From the NCBI RefSeq assembly GCF_022513565.1, contig NZ_JAKWBE010000026.1, positions 1-64,000 of the forward strand: DNA of 64,000 bases, read 5' to 3'. Of this stretch, positions 43,629 through 51,425 are shown piece by piece. Both the position numbers and the translations under genes were made by a program. Within the stretch, counting starts at the first letter, position 1, and the number at the start of each line of letters is the position of its first letter. Under the pieces are notes generated by a model. That model was not told the DNA's origin and searched no databases. It saw only the letters and a list, made by a program, of their open reading frames with translations. The stretch is from Streptomyces gilvus. Lineage in GTDB: Bacteria; Actinomycetota; Actinomycetes; Streptomycetales; Streptomycetaceae.

Positions 43629-44327
43629 ATGCCGTACGTCAGCATCCGCAAGACCGCACTGGCCGTCGCCACGCTCTCGGCCGCCCTGTCGCTCGCGGCC
43701 TGCCAGGGCAGCGACACCGCCTCCGGCACCTCGTCCCCGTCGACGGCCCCGGCCGGCAAAGCACCGTCCTCGGCCCCGGCTTCGGCACCGTCCTCGGCTT
43801 CCTCGCCGTCCGCGGCCCCGTCATCCGGGGCCTCCAAGCCGACCGCGACCGCCTCCCCGGTCTCCGGCACCACGGGTACGAAGGTCAGGACCTGCACCGC
43901 CTCCGCGCTGAAGGCCACCGCGCACCAGGCAGCCGACCGTCCGGCCGGCACCGGGACGGGCGCGGCGATCGTCGAGTTCACCAACACCTCCGCCCGCCCC
44001 TGCCTGCTCCAGGGCCACCCCACGGTGGCCGGAGCGGCCAACGGCTCCCCCGAGCACAACGCCCCGCTCAAGGTGACCCCCGTCGGCCCCGCCCCCGTGA
44101 TCCGCCTCGCCCCGGGCGGCACGGCCCGGGTGAAGCTGACGTTCGTGCAGGTGCAGGGCGAGGGCGACGGCTACTGCAAGTCGGGCGCGCAGCCGGTGAC
44201 GTACCCGACGCTCGTGGTGGGTCTGCCCGGCGCCGGGGCGCACCAAGTCGCCCTGGACGACGGGGTGTTCGCCGAGTGCGACAACACGGTGACGGCCACG
44301 GCGGTGTCGGCGGCGGCACTGTCGTAG
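43629..44327 (+). CDS. DUF4232-type secreted lipoprotein
   Basis: The 232-residue protein has a lipoprotein signal (ALAVATLSAALSLAAC) and a Ser/Pro/Ala-rich linker of ~60 residues. A C-terminal beta-rich domain follows, with GAAIVEFTNTSARPCLLQGHPTV and GLPGAGAHQVALDDGVFAECDNTV, typical of DUF4232. Function is unknown; the family is abundant in Streptomyces cell envelopes. The start is ATG 43629 (MPYVSIRKTA); upstream in-frame starts lack coding character. It ends before a strong bidirectional terminator at 44416-44465. Confidence 0.85.
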   Translation: MPYVSIRKTALAVATLSAALSLAACQGSDTASGTSSPSTAPAGKAPSSAPASAPSSASSPSAAPSSGASKPTATASPVSGTTGTKVRTCTASALKATAHQAADRPAGTGTGAAIVEFTNTSARPCLLQGHPTVAGAANGSPEHNAPLKVTPVGPAPVIRLAPGGTARVKLTFVQVQGEGDGYCKSGAQPVTYPTLVVGLPGAGAHQVALDDGVFAECDNTVTATAVSAAALS

Positions 44328-44415
44328 GCCCGCCCTGCCGGGTCGACGGATCGCGCGAGCGCGCCGCACTCCTTCCATCTCTCCGGTACGGCGGAGGTGG
44401 GGCACGGGATCCACG

Positions 44416-44465
44416 GACGGGGCCCTGCCCCCCGGTCGGACGACCGGGGGGGGCAGGGCCCCGTC
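44416..44465. terminator. strong bidirectional terminator
   Basis: Arms GACGGGGCCCTGCCCCCC (from 44416) and GGGGGGGCAGGGCCCCGTC (to 44465) form a ~20-bp GC stem with two unpaired G residues and a GGTC/GACC extension at the loop. It lies between the convergent DUF4232 lipoprotein gene and the surface protein gene. Confidence 0.85.
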
Positions 44466-44480
44466 TCTGTCAGCTGCTCG

Positions 44481-45404
44481 TCACGAACGACGTGCCCGGC
44501 GGCGCGTCGTGTAGACCGCGCCGGCCCCGAGGGCGATCACCAGGGCGCCGCTGCCGGCTATCAGACCAACCGGCGCGCTGGAACCCGTCTCGGCCAGGGG
44601 CGGCGTGCTCTCGCTGGGCGAGGGCGACGGGGTCCTGGGCGGGGTCGTCATCGGGGGGACGCGCGGCGTGGTGGGCGGGGTGGTGGAGGTGGAGGGCTTC
44701 GTGGGGGTGGCCGGCGGAGTGGTCTGCTGGGCCGGCGGCTGGCTGGTGGCGGGGCTGGTCGGCGTCGGCGTCGACGGGGTGGGCGTCGGCGTCGGCGTCG
44801 GGGAGTTCGGCTTGTCGGGGGTGCAGGCCTTGTCGCCGCCGTTCCACGCGGCGATGAGGTGGTACGGGGTGACGACGTTGCCGGGCTGGTACGGGGCGGG
44901 GCCGTGTCCCTCTCCCGACTGGCCGTCGTAGATGACGTCGTCGCCGTACAGGTCGATCTGCCCGTAGCAGTCGGGGGACTTCACGGCCAGCCTCTGCCAG
45001 TCGCGCTGGGCGTCGTCGGATCCCGCGACGTCCTTCGAGGTGAGGTAGACCGTGGCGTGGTCGACGAGGGTCTGGTGGCCGGAGGTCGGCCAGTTGGGGC
45101 CTTCGGTGGTGTACTCGGCGAGCGAGACGGGGTACTTGCAGCTCTCGCCGACGTTCTGGCCGGGGGCCAGGCGCACTTCGACGGTGCCGGGCACGGCGTT
45201 CCACTGGTGGAAGCCGCCCTGGGAGGTCCAGTCGGACCCGACCGGGTTACCGCTGCTGTCGACGATGCGGTACTGCACGGTGGCGGACTGGCAGTCGCCC
45301 CCGGTGGTGGCGCTTGCGGTGGTGGCACCGAGGAGGGGTGCGGCGGCGCCGAAGAGAGCGGTTGCGGCGACGGCGGCCGCCGTTCTGGAGCGTGACGAGC
45401 GCAT
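44481..45404 (-). CDS. secreted cell-wall protein with LAETG sorting signal
   Basis: The 307-residue protein has a signal peptide (TAAAVAATALFGAAAPLLGATTASA) and a globular N-terminal domain of ~190 residues (QYRIVDSSGNPVGSDWTSQ, KYPVSLAEYTTEGPNWP). A Pro/Thr/Ser-rich wall-spanning stretch follows. The C-terminal sorting signal is LAETG at ~270, then a hydrophobic helix and RRRARRS. LAETG-type signals are processed by Streptomyces sortase E enzymes, fixing the protein to peptidoglycan. The globular domain is not recognised. The start is ATG 45402-45404; ATG 45425 upstream is possible. Confidence 0.88.
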   Translation of the reverse strand: MRSSRSRTAAAVAATALFGAAAPLLGATTASATTGGDCQSATVQYRIVDSSGNPVGSDWTSQGGFHQWNAVPGTVEVRLAPGQNVGESCKYPVSLAEYTTEGPNWPTSGHQTLVDHATVYLTSKDVAGSDDAQRDWQRLAVKSPDCYGQIDLYGDDVIYDGQSGEGHGPAPYQPGNVVTPYHLIAAWNGGDKACTPDKPNSPTPTPTPTPSTPTPTSPATSQPPAQQTTPPATPTKPSTSTTPPTTPRVPPMTTPPRTPSPSPSESTPPLAETGSSAPVGLIAGSGALVIALGAGAVYTTRRRARRS

Positions 45405-45504
45405 CAAGGTCTGATCCTGTGGCATCGAGGCGTGGGAGGTGGCTGGGCGCGAGCAGCCCACGTCCACGGGCGGAAAGAAGGCGCGGGGGGCCACTCACGT
45501 CACT

Positions 45505-45530
45505 TCACTCGCTCTGAACACAGCGAGTGA
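45505..45530. promoter_or_regulatory. inverted repeat upstream of the surface protein gene
   Basis: TCACTCGCT (45505-45513) and AGCGAGTGA (45522-45530) are perfect 9-bp arms around an 8-nt spacer, about 100 bp upstream of the surface-protein start. It may be an operator or an mRNA leader hairpin. Confidence 0.45.
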
Positions 45531-45630
45531 GCTGCATTCTTGCCACCCTTCACAACTGCCGTCAATCCTCCATGAGTTCAACACTTCTCAAGGGTCAGCG
45601 GTGCCGACACCGCCAGAAGCGTGACGATCC

Positions 45631-45660
45631 TTGCCCCGCCGCAAAGTCACCTGTCAGAAT
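45631..45660 (+). promoter_or_regulatory. promoter giving a leaderless CGNR message
   Basis: TTGCCC (45631-45636) and CAGAAT (45655-45660) are spaced by 18 bp. The GTG start of the CGNR gene begins 7 nt downstream at 45667, the expected transcription start, and no ribosome binding site is present. The message is therefore probably leaderless. Confidence 0.6.
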
Positions 45661-45666
45661 GGTGAC

Positions 45667-46230
45667 GTGAATCTTGATCATGTCTTCGTCTGCGGGCACC
45701 CGGCCCTCGACTTCGCGGCCAGCCTGCGGGCCCGGCGCTCGGCCCGGTTCGAGATGTTCGTGACGCCGGAGCGGCTCAACGCCTGGTACCTGGAGTCCGG
45801 ACTCGTGGACACGATCACACCCGGCGAGGAAGAGGACGTCCGGGCGGCGACGACGGTGCGCGAGGCCCTCTACCGGCTCGTGACCAACCGGCGCCTGGGC
45901 GAGGAGTTGGACCGGGAGGCCCTCGCCGTGCTCAACGGCGCCGCGCGCGGGACGCCCGCGACCCCGCAGCTCACCGTGGCGGGCCGGCACACCGAGGCGA
46001 CCCCCGGGCAGGCCCTGGCCACCGTCGCCCGGCAGGCCGTCGAGCTGCTCAGCGGCCCGGACGTCCCCCTGCTGAAGGAGTGCGGCAACCCCGAGTGCAC
46101 GCGCGTCTACATCGACCGCTCCCGGGGCATGCGGCGCCAGTGGTGCGGCATGGAGTCCTGCGGCAACAAGATCAAGGCGGCTGCGTACCGGGCCCGCAAG
46201 AAGACGGCACCGGCGGCGTCCGAGCACTGA
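45667..46230 (+). CDS. CGNR zinc-finger protein with ABATE domain
   Basis: The 187-residue protein has an N-terminal ABATE-type region (GHPALDFAASLRARRSARFEMF) and a C-terminal CGNR zinc finger. The metal ligands are the four cysteines in CGNPECTRVYIDRSRGMRRQWC...CGNK. The family binds nucleic acid or controls stress and metabolite responses in actinobacteria. Residues 1-12 upstream of GTG 45667 are not part of the family, and the GTG coincides with the predicted transcription start. It is monocistronic; a VOC remnant and pheA follow in the other direction. Confidence 0.9.
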   Translation: MNLDHVFVCGHPALDFAASLRARRSARFEMFVTPERLNAWYLESGLVDTITPGEEEDVRAATTVREALYRLVTNRRLGEELDREALAVLNGAARGTPATPQLTVAGRHTEATPGQALATVARQAVELLSGPDVPLLKECGNPECTRVYIDRSRGMRRQWCGMESCGNKIKAAAYRARKKTAPAASEH

Positions 46231-46282
46231 GACGCGAACGCGCGCTGGGGCGCGACCGCCGGTCCCCGTGCCTCCGCCCCGG

Positions 46283-46427
46283 TCAGCGGCCAGGGGCGCG
46301 TTCGGTGATCTCCTGGAGGAACCACGCGTTGCCGTCGGCGTCCTCGAAGGCGGCGAAGGTGCCGTAGCCGGCCCGCTCGGGGTGGAGTCCGGGAGACTCG
46401 GGGCGTTCTGACGGCGGCAGCGGACCG
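46283..46427 (-). pseudogene. VOC/glyoxalase-like C-terminal remnant
   Basis: On the minus strand about 45 codons ending at TGA 46283-46285 read as the end of a VOC-fold protein: GYGTFAAFEDADGNAWFLQE followed by ITERAPGR. No start codon and no N-terminal half are present; the frame runs into the pheA stop region. It looks like the decayed tail of a glyoxalase-family gene downstream of pheA. Confidence 0.55.
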
Positions 46428-47264
46428 TCAGTGGGCCAGGCGGTGCGGGTGCGCGGGGTAGACGCCGAGGATGCGCACCTCGGAGGAGAAGAAGCGCAGT
46501 TCGTGCAGGGCGAGGGCGACCCGCTCCTCGTCGGGGTGGCCCTCGATCTCGACGTAGAAGCGGCTGGGGTTGAGGCCCGCGCCCAACTGGTAGCTCTCGA
46601 TCTTGGTGAGGTTGACGCCGCTGCTGGCGAACCCGCCGAGCGCCTTGTAGAGCGCGCTCGGGATGTTGCGCACGCAGAAGAACAGGCTCGTCATCGTCGG
46701 CTCCCCGGTGTACGGGGGAAGCGCGGCCTCACGGGACAGGACGACGAAGCGGGTGGTGTTGTCGGGGTCGTCCTCGACCTCGGAGCGCAGCACGTCCAGG
46801 CCGTAGAGCCGGGCCGCGGCGGGCGGGGCGAGGGCCGCGTGCCGCGGGTCGCCCAGCTCGGCCACCTCGCGTGCCGCTCCGGCGGTGTCGTCGCTGACCA
46901 GGGTGCGCCAGCCGCCCTCCCGCACCACCTTGCGGCACTGCCCGAGCGCGTGCACATGGCTGCGTACGCACTCGACCTCCTCCAGGGTCGCGCCGGGCAC
47001 GCCCATCAGGTCGAAGCGGATGGCGAGGAAGTACTCGGCGACGATGAACAGCCCGGACTCCGGCAGCAGATGGTGCACGTCCGCGACGCGGCCGGCCGCG
47101 GAGTTGTCCACCGGGATCACGGCGATGTCGGCGGTGCCCAGCGTCACGGCGTCCAGCGCCTGCTCGAAGCTCGTGCAGGGCATCCCCTCCGCGCCGGGGT
47201 AGAGGGCCGCGGCGGCGGTCGCCGAGTTGGATCCGGGTTCACCCTGGTATGCGGCGGTCGTCAC
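46428..47264 (-). CDS. pheA: prephenate dehydratase
   Basis: The 278-residue enzyme converts prephenate to phenylpyruvate, the last committed step to phenylalanine. Residues ~4-180 form the catalytic domain (AYQGEPGSNSATAAA opening, GTADIAVIPVDNSAAGRV, DDPDNTTRFVVLSR with the catalytic Thr-Arg-Phe). Residues ~195-275 form an ACT domain for feedback by phenylalanine, with NLTKIESYQLG as the ligand-binding segment. Start GTG 47264 gives MTTAAYQGEP behind GGAAGG. The chorismate mutase part is absent, as is normal in actinobacteria. Confidence 0.95.
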   Translation of the reverse strand: MTTAAYQGEPGSNSATAAAALYPGAEGMPCTSFEQALDAVTLGTADIAVIPVDNSAAGRVADVHHLLPESGLFIVAEYFLAIRFDLMGVPGATLEEVECVRSHVHALGQCRKVVREGGWRTLVSDDTAGAAREVAELGDPRHAALAPPAAARLYGLDVLRSEVEDDPDNTTRFVVLSREAALPPYTGEPTMTSLFFCVRNIPSALYKALGGFASSGVNLTKIESYQLGAGLNPSRFYVEIEGHPDEERVALALHELRFFSSEVRILGVYPAHPHRLAH

Positions 47265-47600
47265 CGTGGTCAGCCTTCCTGCTTCCGGGAGGAGGTCCTG
47301 TCGTGGGGCCGCACACACATCGCCGCGAACCGCACCCGTGAAGTATCGGGGAACGGGCGACGGGGGCAGGAAGCTGCTCGGAGCGTGAGACGGGAAGGGG
47401 CCCGCTCGGGCGCCGGTCGATGTGAAAAATCCGTGCGCGGTTCCTGAGATGCGGAAGCTTCCGTGTGTGAGCATGCACACCCGCTCCATGATTGCGTCAT
47501 CCTCCCGGGCACGGCAGAGTGTTCCAACTGCCGGGCCCGGCAGGCGAATTACCTGCGGCCGTCGCGGCACGACCCTACGGACGAACCGGAAGGAAGACGC
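47265..47600. other. divergent intergenic region, pheA / transglycosylase
   Basis: These 336 bases separate pheA (minus) from the transglycosylase (plus). Visible elements are the palindromes CGGAAGCTTCCG (47452-47463) and CTGCCGGGCCCGGCAG (47528-47543) and a GTGTG/CACAC inverted repeat just after the first. Either could be an operator or leader hairpin. I cannot show a riboswitch here. No ORF with convincing coding bias is present. Confidence 0.4.
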
Positions 47601-48314
47601 GTGAGCCCGATATCGGTACGGGGATTTGCGGCGGCCTCCGCCACCGCGGTCACCGCCGTCGGAAGCGTGGTCGGCATAGCCTCGGGCAGCAGCGCCCAGC
47701 CGGGCGGCGCGGAGGCGACGGCGGTCGGCGCAACGCTCCTCGCGGACATCCCCGCGGGTCAGCAGGCCCAGGTGCAGACGGAGTCCCTGACGCAGCAGGC
47801 CGACGCACAGGCGGTCCAGGCGGACGCGAGCGCCAAGAAGGCGGCCGAGGAGGCCGCCCGCAAGGCCGCCGCCCAGACCGCCGTGGCCAAGAAGGCGGAC
47901 GCCGAGAAGGCCGCGAAGGAGGCCAAGGAGCGCGCCGAGGCGAAGACCACCTCCGCGTCCTCCTCCAGTTCCTCCGGCTCCTCCCAGGGCGGCTCCTCCA
48001 GCATCCCCGTCCAGAGCTCCTACACCACCGCGCAGATCAAGGCGATCGCCGCGCAGATCGTGCCGGGCGGGCAGCTCCAGTGCTTCAGCAACATCGTGGA
48101 GCGGGAGTCCGGCTGGAACTACCAGGCCGTCAACCCGAGTTCCGGCGCCTACGGCCTGATGCAGGCCCTGCCGGGCTCCAAGATGTCGTCGGTCGGCGCC
48201 GACTGGCGGACCAACCCGGCCACCCAGATCAAGTGGGGCCTCAACTACATGAACAGCGTCTACGGGAGCCCCTGCGACGCGTGGACGTACTGGCAGGCGA
48301 ATCACGCCTACTGA
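47601..48314 (+). CDS. secreted lytic transglycosylase, SLT domain
   Basis: The 237-residue protein has a signal peptide (residues ~1-32) and an Ala/Lys/Glu-rich coiled coil (ADASAKKAAEEAARKAAAQT). A Ser-rich linker precedes a C-terminal GH23 domain with ERESGWNYQAVNPSSGAYGL, in which the Glu of ERESGW is catalytic, and YGLMQALPG. It would cut peptidoglycan glycan strands outside the cell. GTG 47601 is behind GGAAGGAAG. In Streptomyces, such genes often respond to c-di-AMP, but no riboswitch is clear in this leader. It marks the left edge of the defence island. Confidence 0.9.
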   Translation: MSPISVRGFAAASATAVTAVGSVVGIASGSSAQPGGAEATAVGATLLADIPAGQQAQVQTESLTQQADAQAVQADASAKKAAEEAARKAAAQTAVAKKADAEKAAKEAKERAEAKTTSASSSSSSGSSQGGSSSIPVQSSYTTAQIKAIAAQIVPGGQLQCFSNIVERESGWNYQAVNPSSGAYGLMQALPGSKMSSVGADWRTNPATQIKWGLNYMNSVYGSPCDAWTYWQANHAY

Positions 48315-48424
48315 GTGGTCCTGCGGCGGCCTTCAGACGCCGAGGTGGGGAAGAGCCCTCCGGCCCGGTGCACGGCTGCGGTCGAGGCGGGCTCGGGACC
48401 GACTCGCGGCCGGGCGTGCGGGGG

Positions 48425-48515
48425 TCAGCCTGCCCGGTCCGGCACGGGTACGAGGGTGATCACCGGGAACTCGCGGGTGGTGGCAGCCTGGTAGAGACCG
48501 ACCCGCAACGAACAG
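48425..48515 (-). pseudogene. C-terminal coding remnant (glycosyltransferase-like)
   Basis: On the minus strand a short open frame ending at TGA 48425-48427 reads LRVGLYQAATTREFPVITLV and then PVPDRAG. The VGLYxAATxxxFPV pattern resembles the C-terminus of large membrane glycosyltransferases, where such a segment is part of an extracytoplasmic beta domain. There is no start and no upstream homology past about 48515, so it is a fragment cut off just before the Wadjet cassette, perhaps marking an insertion boundary. Confidence 0.35.
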
Positions 48516-48603
48516 CGAGGCACGGCGCCCTCCGCCAATAACCCTGCGTGACAACCAGGCCACGGTTCCCCGGGAGCCGGCCCGTCAGGGACAATGTCGA
48601 ACG

Positions 48604-50199
48604 ATGACCTCGACCCCTTCCGGACCGGCGCAGGCCGGGTATGCGCCCTTCGCTCACCTCACCGTCCCCAATGCCGCCCTCTACCGCCGAGTGATGGGCG
48701 CGTTCCTGTCCGCGAAGGAGCGCTTCGCGGTGCACCTGCGGCCCGAGGACGTGCACGCCGCGCTCGCGCCGGTACACCGGCCCGCCGAGCTGGACACGGT
48801 GGTCAAGGCGCTGGACAGCCTCGTGGAGTGGGGCAATCTGCGGGCGGATCCGGACACCTCCCGGGTCACCGCCGTCGAGGACTTCTACCGCAAACGCTTC
48901 ATCTACCAGCTCACCCAGGCCGGCGAGGCCGCCGAGCTCGCGCTGTCCGCCTACGACGAGGCGCTGGGGCGGCGCGGCGCGCTGCAGGCGGTGGCGCTTC
49001 AGGACATCGTCACCCAGTTGCGGGCGCTGCTGGTCATAGCCGCCGAGCAGGAGGACGGCGAGCCGGACGCGGCCAAGGCACATCTGGCACTGTCCGCCCT
49101 GACCGGCCGCTTCGAGGCGCTCGCGGAGAACGCGCGGGCGTTCATGGGCTCCCTGCAGCGCACCATCGATCTGCATGACGTCGAGGTCGAGGTGTTCCTC
49201 GCCTACAAGGACCGGCTGATCCAGTACCTGGAGCGGTTCATCCAGGATCTGATCACCCTGGGCGGGCGGATCGCCCTGATCATCGGTGAGCTGGAGGAAC
49301 GGGGCCGGGTCGGGGCGCTGCTGCGGCTGGCCGCGGCACGGGAGGCCGCCGATGCCGCCCCGGACGAGGCCGAGAGCGCCGAGGCGCAGGCGTACGCGCG
49401 GTGGGTGGCGAAGTGGTCGGGGCTCGCGGCCTGGTTCGTCTCGGCGGACGGGCGCGAGTCGCAGGCCCGTCTGCTGCGCGGACGCGCTCTCGGCGCGGTT
49501 CCACAGCTCCTCGCGGTCGTACGGCAGTTGAACGAGCGGCGGGCGGGCCGCTCGGACCGTTCGGCGGACTTTCGCACGCTGGCCCGCTGGTTCGCCGAGG
49601 CTCCTGACGACGCGGCACGCCACCGGCTGTGGCGGGCGGCGTTCGGCCTGTATCCCGCACGCCACCTCACCGTCGACGCCGACACCATCGAGCGGCGTGC
49701 CGCCCGCCCCGTGCCCGCCGCCACACCGTGGGCCGAGGCGGAACCGCTGCGGATCAGCCCGCAGTTGCGCCGCACCGGCAGCTACGAGCGGCGGGGCAGG
49801 ACCCGCCGGGTGCAGGACCGGTCGCAGGACCGGCGGCGTCTGGCGGAGATCGCCGCCCGGCAGACGCAGGAGATCACCGCCGCCCGCGCCCGCCTCGCCA
49901 CGGACGGCACGACGAGGCTGTCCGCCCTCGGCGAGCTCGACCCGCTCACCTTCGGCCTGTTCCTGCAACTGCTCGGCGACGCCCTGGCCACCTGGCGGCC
50001 CGGCATGACGGCCACCGTGGCGACCAGCAACGACGGCACGATGGAGATCCGGCTCTCCGCCCTGGCGGACGGAACCACGGCCGAGATCCGCACCCCCGGC
50101 GGCACCTTCCGCGGCCCCGACCACCTGGTCGAGATCACCGATCTCACCCGAAGCGGTCAGGTGCGCGCCGACGACACGTACACGGGAGGGGAGCGATGA
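48604..50199 (+). CDS. jetA: Wadjet component JetA (TIGR02677 family)
   Basis: The 531-residue protein matches the TIGR02677 family: YAPFAHLTVPNAALYRRVM at the start, FIYQLTQAGEAAELALSAYDEALG, and LHDVEVEVFLAYKDRLIQYLERFIQDL. In Wadjet systems JetA is the kleisin-like (MukF-like) subunit that links the JetC ATPase heads. ATG 48604 has no clear ribosome binding site; GACAAT about ten bases upstream may be a -10 element for a leaderless message. It is the first of four overlapping genes and ends ATGA with jetB. The stretch 48315-48603 holds no intact gene. Confidence 0.93.
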   Translation: MTSTPSGPAQAGYAPFAHLTVPNAALYRRVMGAFLSAKERFAVHLRPEDVHAALAPVHRPAELDTVVKALDSLVEWGNLRADPDTSRVTAVEDFYRKRFIYQLTQAGEAAELALSAYDEALGRRGALQAVALQDIVTQLRALLVIAAEQEDGEPDAAKAHLALSALTGRFEALAENARAFMGSLQRTIDLHDVEVEVFLAYKDRLIQYLERFIQDLITLGGRIALIIGELEERGRVGALLRLAAAREAADAAPDEAESAEAQAYARWVAKWSGLAAWFVSADGRESQARLLRGRALGAVPQLLAVVRQLNERRAGRSDRSADFRTLARWFAEAPDDAARHRLWRAAFGLYPARHLTVDADTIERRAARPVPAATPWAEAEPLRISPQLRRTGSYERRGRTRRVQDRSQDRRRLAEIAARQTQEITAARARLATDGTTRLSALGELDPLTFGLFLQLLGDALATWRPGMTATVATSNDGTMEIRLSALADGTTAEIRTPGGTFRGPDHLVEITDLTRSGQVRADDTYTGGER

Positions 50200-51425
50200 C
50201 CACGCCCCTGGGCGAGGTACTGGACGGCCGGCGCACCGCCGAGTTCCACAAGGCCGCCCGCGCCCTGCTCAAGGAGCCGCTGCTGCTCGCGCACGGCCCC
50301 TACGCGGACGATTTCCGGCTGGTGCGCCGACACGCCGGCGACCTGCGCGACTGGTTCGACCGCAACACCGGCTGGCCGCTGAGGGTGGACGCGGAGGCGG
50401 CGCGCCTGGGCCGGACCCCCGGCACCCTGGCCGACCCGACGCATCCGGCGCGCGAGGCCACCCGCACCCGCGCGCCCTTCACCCGCCGCCGCTATGTACT
50501 GCTGTGCCTGGCGCTGGCCGCACTGGAGCGGGGCGAGGCGCAGATCGCACTCGGCCGCCTCGCCGAGCAGGTGGTGCTCGATGCCGCCGATCCCCATCTG
50601 ATCGCCGCCGGCATCGAGTTCACGTTGGAGCGGCGTGACGAGCGGCTGGATCTGGCGGCGGTGGTACGGCTGCTCATCCGCCACGGCGTGCTGCGGCGGG
50701 TCGCCGGGGACGAGGACGCCTATGTCAGCGGGGCGGGCGATGTGCTCTACGACGTCCAGCGCCGCGTTCTGGCCGGGTTGCTGGCCGCTCGCCGCGGCCC
50801 GTCGATGATCGCTGCCGAGGGTTTCGAGGAGCGGCTGACCGAGCTGACCGCCGAGAGCGCCCTGGACAGCGACGAACTGCGCTTCCGCGCCGTCCGTCAG
50901 CGGCTGACGCGGCGCCTGCTGGACGATCCGGTGCTGTACTACGCCGAGTTGAGCGACGAGGAACTCGTCTACCTCACCCGGCAGCGCGCCTTCATCACCG
51001 CCCGCATCACCGAACTGACGGGCCTGGTGGCGGAGGTCCGGGCCGAGGGCATCGCCATGGTCGACCCGCTGGACGACCTGACCGACGTGCGGATGCCCGA
51101 GCAGGGCACCCACGGACACGTCACCCTGCTGCTCGCCGAGCACCTGGCGGCCGCGCCCGACGCGGTCGGCCGCGGCGAGCTGGAACGCAGAGTGCGGGGA
51201 CTGGCCGAAGAACACGGCGGGTTCTGGTCCAAGAGCGCCCGGCAGCCCGGTGCCGAAGGGGAGTTGGTCGACCAGGCCCTGGCCAAGTTGACCGCACTGG
51301 GCCTGGTCACCACCGCACCCGGTGGCGTCGTGCCGCTGCCGGCGCTGGCCCGCTACGCGGTCGGCGACACCGTCGTACGAGAGCCGGGGATTCCCGGTCC
51401 CCGCACCACGCAGCGAAAGGCGTGA
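50196..51425 (+). CDS. jetB: Wadjet component JetB (TIGR02678 family)
   Basis: The 409-residue protein matches the TIGR02678 family in context and sequence (RTAEFHKAARALLKEPLLLA, FRLVRRHAGDLRDWFDRNTGW, RRYVLLCLALAALERGEAQI). JetB is a MukE-like winged-helix partner that bridges JetA and JetC in the Wadjet complex. ATG 50196 follows GGAGGGGAG and overlaps the jetA stop; its own stop overlaps the jetC start (GTGA). All four jet genes are thus coupled and expected to be made together in fixed ratio. Confidence 0.93.
   Translation: MTTPLGEVLDGRRTAEFHKAARALLKEPLLLAHGPYADDFRLVRRHAGDLRDWFDRNTGWPLRVDAEAARLGRTPGTLADPTHPAREATRTRAPFTRRRYVLLCLALAALERGEAQIALGRLAEQVVLDAADPHLIAAGIEFTLERRDERLDLAAVVRLLIRHGVLRRVAGDEDAYVSGAGDVLYDVQRRVLAGLLAARRGPSMIAAEGFEERLTELTAESALDSDELRFRAVRQRLTRRLLDDPVLYYAELSDEELVYLTRQRAFITARITELTGLVAEVRAEGIAMVDPLDDLTDVRMPEQGTHGHVTLLLAEHLAAAPDAVGRGELERRVRGLAEEHGGFWSKSARQPGAEGELVDQALAKLTALGLVTTAPGGVVPLPALARYAVGDTVVREPGIPGPRTTQRKA

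Noticed and set aside
47265..47600. c-di-AMP (ydaO) riboswitch before the transglycosylase gene
   Set aside because: Expected in Streptomyces before similar genes, but I could not find the conserved core strings in this leader; only simple palindromes are visible.
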